Assembly (NCBI RefSeq): GCF_030052815.1
Contig: NC_079503.1
Location: 61,670,735-61,734,734, forward strand
Length of the DNA stretch: 64,000 nt
Direction: 5' to 3'
DNA from: Hevea brasiliensis
Lineage: Eukaryota > Streptophyta > Magnoliopsida > Malpighiales > Euphorbiaceae
A program made the translations under genes and the position numbers. This document shows positions 59,366-64,000 of the stretch, in pieces. Within the stretch, counting starts at the first letter, position 1. The number at the start of each line of letters is the position of its first letter. The notes under the pieces are model-generated. The model ran no database searches. It was given only the letters and a program-made list of their open reading frames with translations, and was not told the origin of the DNA.

Positions 59366-62300
59366 TGTCACACCCTAACCCTCTGTAAGGCATAACATGA
59401 TCCCGTAGTATACCTAATGAATTACCAACTTCGTCTACTAATGACCCATTAAATACACTACAAGAGATTTTAAAACTTTTCTTACTTCTTTTTACAGTGG
59501 TGAGCACTATTTACAGGTGTTAAAAAATTTTTTGAACTGAAGTGAAATAGCTAACACATTTGAATTATTAGTAATTTCTGTAACAATTTTGGCAAAGTAC
59601 CATCTGTATTTTGAATAAAACAGTTCTTCAAAAACCTGTAAAAAGCACTTCAAATATATTTCTCAATCTCAAACTCCAACATTTAATCAACACAATATGT
59701 TTCTCAACATTTGTCAACTCAAATCCACAATAATTTTTCAGTATTTTCAAAGGCTGAGATAAAAGAAATATATCACAATATTTACAAACCAAAATAATTT
59801 ACAATTTATTTTACAACTTCAATGTACAATTTTAATTTACAACTGCTCAAAACCAAGAACACTATATACATATAGTGAACATACATTACAATACAAAATG
59901 CAGAATATGGTATACTCAATATACCCGATAAACTCTCACTGAAGCACTAGCAGCCTAGTCTGCTGCCCTGTCAGTCTGTCTACCTACGATAGCAATGAAA
60001 AGCTATCGCTGAGCCAATGTCTCAGTAGTGCACAACATTAAACAAATACAACTTTAAATCACAAATCATAAGTCATATAAATAGCGAATACTTAAAACCA
60101 TAGTTAAATTCAAAGACAGTGAATGTCAATAAGAATTTAAACTCCATTTCACAATATCACAATAAATATCAATAAATCACACACACAGCTTAATCATGTT
60201 CCAAAATTCAATTCATCCCAAAAGCCGATGGCTACTGAGGAATTCAATTCATCCCAAAAGCCGATAGCTAGTGAGGAATAACATAGCTAGCTAGCAATAA
60301 TATGAGTACTCATTCTATTCGTCCTCAATAGGCACACACCTCAACACTTCAGCCAGAGAGGGAATTCAATTCGTCCCACTAGACAAGTTAGCGAGGAATT
60401 CAATCAATATACATGATAGCTATGGTTTCAAACCATTTACAATGCTTTTCAATCAATAAGTATCCATCAAATATCATTCAAACAATTTTTCACAATTTAA
60501 AACAATAATATTCAAATAGTCATAATTTATTTCAATTGAAAAATTCAAAAGAAATAACTGTTGTGCACAAACCTCTGATAACTGTCTCTTGGCTCTGACT
60601 CAGTATTTCCTTCTCTTTTCCTGAGTCTTTGCTAACTGAAACACACAATTTGAAGTGTTTCAGTACTCATTTAAACTGTCTCTAACAATAAGGCTTAATA
60701 CTTAATTCATTGAATTCTATTATTTCCTTAGTCAACCTAAGATGTTGACCCTCGATGCAGTCTAGGTGAATTAGGTTTTAACGTTACCAATGTGTCATAT
60801 TTAATACCCTTTTAGTGTTGGTACGTGTTACCCAATTCATTTTCATGTATATTGCATTTTATTGTAATTTGTCGGATTCCGGTATACTAATTTGACCTAG
60901 CCGGATGACCTAGTTTCCTCCGTTTTCGGGTTTCAGTCAAAACTACAAACTTGTAGGTCTATGTCTTATTGCACGCGGGGCAAAATTTCAGGTCATTCTG
61001 AGTTATGTGGACCAAGTTATGGTCAATCTACCAATGCTGGTCAGAATGTATCAAAATGGTCACTTTAGGTCATTTTTAGGTCACTTTTGGTTTGGCCAGT
61101 TTTTGGACCTAAACTTGTGCAAGCTATTTGGCTTGGTTTTGGTCATTTTTGGGCTTTGGTGTCTGCATAAGAATTGTAGATATATGTCTAAACTATTCAT
61201 GGTAAAAATTTCAGGTCAATTGGACCTATTTTGAGTGAGTTATGACCAAAATACCAACTGCTGCCCAAATGGTCAATTTTCAAGCTTTCAAAGCACTAAT
61301 CCAGATTTAGTCATTTTTCAAGTCACCTTCCAAGCAGAATTTTGGTAAGCTTCCTTCATGAAAGTTGGCACATTTTGTGCCTAGTTTCACCTCCAATTGG
61401 TCTCATACCAATTGGAGCCACACACTTAAGGTTCTAAGCCAAAACATACACTGCCCTATTGTACATTGTTCACCCTTTACCAAATACACATCCTATGCTT
61501 ACCAAGTCACTCTTCCATGTCATTTTTGGTTTGTACCATAACATAAACACATTTTACTTCACATTGTTGGTCATTTTGGCAGCTTGTAACCACACTCAAT
61601 ATGCACTCTATAACACAGAATTTTTCAAGTCCAATTACAAACAATTTAACCACATGACATAGCTCATTTACATGTCCAAATTCAAACCTTTACACACATA
61701 TACATGCTGCCATAACTAGCACCATAATTCAACAATATAATTCCATAAATCAAACCATGAAATAACATATTTTGGTCCACACTTCAAATTGCCGATTGGT
61801 ACATCTCTCCAATTAGCTTCCAAGCTTCCAAAATTAAGTGTACTTTCACATATACATTTAGTATACATTATCCAATTTATTCCTATACACATAAACACTT
61901 ACATGAACACTTTAATCTACCATTTACATGCAAAGATAAACTACCCTTATTGAAGTTTCATGGCTGCCAAAAATATACCTCTCCCTTAACTCATCAAACT
62001 TCCAAAATCCTTCCACAATTCAACTACCCATAACATCCATACAAAGTTCAATAAAACAAGCATAAAAAATACATACTTACCACTTTTGAAACTCTTCAAA
62101 ACCTCACCAAAACTTGATTTTTTTGCTGCCTATCTACTGCCCAAGTTGTGTAGAATAACTTTAGTGAAGGAATTAAGTGGAAATCATGCTTGCATGGAGC
62201 TTGGCCATGGATGGCCATGGAGGATTCTTCCAAGGGAAAGTTTCGGCTGGTTTTTGAGAGGTTGAAGAAGGTGAGTTTCTGCTGTCCAAAATGAAGGTTA

Positions 62301-62451
62301 ATGGTCCACTTTAGGTGTTAGTGGAGCACTAAGTGAGAATGTAATATTTGTTTATTCTTAAGTTCCCATATTCCCACATTAATCCCTTATCTTTTGCTAT
62401 TTGAATTAGGTACCACCAATTTAATTTTTCATGACATTTTCCAAGTGTAAT
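59366..62451 (-). repeat. B/C-type gypsy LTR, cut by the next element
   Basis: Plus strand begins TGTCACACCCTAACCC and shares CATGATCCCGTAGTATACC with the B LTR. Two stem-loops lie side by side: CGATAGC...GCTATCG (about 59987-60008) and CTGAG...CTCAG (60009-60025), followed by GTGCACAAC. It stops at 62451 where a B LTR begins. By comparison with the A LTR some 700 bases are missing, and they should follow the inserted element beyond the window. TGTTG (59361-59365) is the likely target duplication. Confidence 0.75.
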
Positions 62452-64000
62452 TGTAACACCCCTATTTATATAGCCTGGTAGATTTCACTGTTCCGGTGAC
62501 CGGTGTCGGTCCGGACAATTAAGGAGATTAGAACCACACTTAAGACAACTAGAGAAGCCATAAACACAAATAATTAGTAATGTTCAATTAGTTAAACATA
62601 AACAAGAAAAATAGAACATAAGAAGTTAAACGAGCCGAGAGTCACAGCAATGGGTGACCTCCTCGGGAACGACTGCGAAGTCGTTTTAAACTCAAATTTC
62701 GAACTGTAAAATGTGACGCTGCGGTCCTTAGGACCATTATAAACATAGTGGAAAAGAGAAAATCACGAAAAAGAACTGTTAAGCCAGTCAAATAATTAGG
62801 TCAGTGAGCCAAAAGAAATATTGGATTATTTGCAAACCGGGATGAACCGGCGAGGGGCAATTTGGTCAATTGACCCCGAGAGCTGACTCCTGACCTAACT
62901 GTCCAATAAAATCGGAGAAAAGAAAATTTCAGAATCGAGAATTAAATTAAAGAACTAATAGAAAAATAGAAAAAAAAAAAAGAGGAAAATGAAAAAGTAA
63001 AAAGGGTGATGACATCATGCATGACCTCATGCATGATGTCATAAAAGAATTAATTAAATTATTTATTAAATGGGATTTTTTGGTCTTCCATCAACTAAAA
63101 TAAATAAAGAAAAGAAATGAAAAAAATCAATTTTGGTCTTCTTTTTCCTATTGTGCCGCCCACCTTTCCCTCACCTCTCCATTGAAGAACTCCATTAAAG
63201 CTTGAGTTAAGCTTTCTTCTAACTACTTCAATCCATTTTGACCTCAAAATAAACCATAAAAACTTGTTAGTTCAACTTGAGGAAGCTTTAGAAGAAGGAA
63301 AGAAAGGGAATAAGGGAGTGAAATTGAAGAATTGAAATTCAAGTGGAGGTAAGCAATTTACTTTGAAAATTTTAGTTTCTTATTTATGTGTTTAGCTCAA
63401 GTAACTTAGATATTAACTTAAAATTAAAAGAAAAAGATTGTGAGGGACCAAACTGAAATTTTGACCTGCTGAAGGGATTATGAATTGCATGAATTTAATG
63501 AGTTTGAATGAGTTTAAAAGCTTTGATTAGTTGAATGGTTAAGGTTAAGTGCACTAATTGTGATTAAATGCATGAGATGGATGAGTTAGGGTTTGAATGT
63601 TAGTGTTTGTGAATCAAAATTTGGAGAAATGCATAAATGATGACTTTGACCTATTGTGAGCTGAAAATGGTCAATAATGACCAAAGGAGATGTGTGGGAA
63701 TTATTGGAATGGAGGTCAAATTCGTAGGGTAAATGGTCATGCTGCTGGCAGCATGACCAAGCCAACTTTGAAGGACCAAAACGGAAATTTTATAAGTCCA
63801 ATTGATATGGCACCAATTGGGGATGAAAATAGACATAAAATGGCACAATTTTAATCAAGGAACCATGCCCAAAAACTGACCAAAACCTAGTGAACCAATT
63901 GACCAAAGTTGGATAAGTGCAGGCTGCCACTGCACAAACTGACCAAATGAACAGTATTAGTTCATTTCGTCATAACTCGTAGGCAGGTCAAAATGACCTA
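62452..64000 (+). repeat. family B LTR, first half, runs off the window
   Basis: Starts TGTAACACCCCTATTT and matches the complement of the B LTR start at 24007. The likely target duplication is GTAAT (62447-62451). A perfect palindrome with 16-bp arms is at 63009-63042 (ATGACATCATGCATGA and complement, CC between). The palindrome TGACCAAATGAACAGT is at 63939 onwards with a poorer right arm. Cannot tell solo LTR from full element. Confidence 0.85.

Noticed and set aside
1..64000. CRISPR array, bacterial operons, tRNA or rRNA genes
   Set aside because: No regularly spaced identical repeats, no tRNA cloverleaf and no rRNA sequence was noticed; the window is plant-type retroelement DNA.

Overview
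This is a stretch of plant nuclear DNA, almost certainly from a eudicot. The organism call rests on three things: Ty3/gypsy elements of the chromovirus type primed by initiator methionine tRNA, an RTE-type LINE of the plant kind, and a class III (secretory) peroxidase gene. About 90% of the window is transposable elements, mostly long-LTR (3.1-3.5 kb) Ty3/gypsy elements resembling the Tekay/Del lineage. I sort them by LTR sequence into three families: A (LTR starts TGTAACACCCTCC), B (starts TGTAACACCCCTATTT) and C (a third type, shown here in reverse). Only one convincing cellular gene is present, a peroxidase at 48654-50412 (+).

Layout. 1-4252: 3' part of an A element whose gag is open but whose pol has been deleted. 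4253-19692: a three-level nest. An old gypsy LTR is split by a solo Ty1-copia-like LTR, which is split in turn by a complete C element (7219-18753, minus strand). 19693-20494: LTR-like debris and a DNA-transposon-like remnant. 20495-46989: a B element (minus strand) carrying a 151-bp TRIM-like solo LTR and a complete A element (27030-41464, minus). The A element itself contains a 3.4-kb solo LTR (31188-34603, plus). 46990-48653: AT-rich remnant, a long (AT)n microsatellite, noncoding sequence, and a possible lone exon on the minus strand. 48654-50412: peroxidase gene with one intron. 50905-57650: full-length RTE-type LINE with 15-bp target duplications, split by another A-type solo LTR (51688-55131). 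57666-59365: intergenic. 59366-64000: a B/C-like LTR (minus) cut by the start of a B LTR (plus) that runs off the window.

Every completed insertion seen inside the window has matching 5-bp target-site duplications (15 bp for the LINE), so the order of insertion can be read directly. All retroelement reading frames are damaged, and many of the stops are CAG to TAG, as expected from decay of methylated cytosine in CHG context. The most interesting leftovers are non-coding. Two neighbouring stem-loops in the LTRs keep their pairing between families while their sequence changes. Two long palindromes recur in the LTRs. A 75-bp GT-AG intron-like insertion sits inside the integrase of the A element. 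The peroxidase presumably works alone in the cell wall or apoplast; nothing else here belongs to its pathway.
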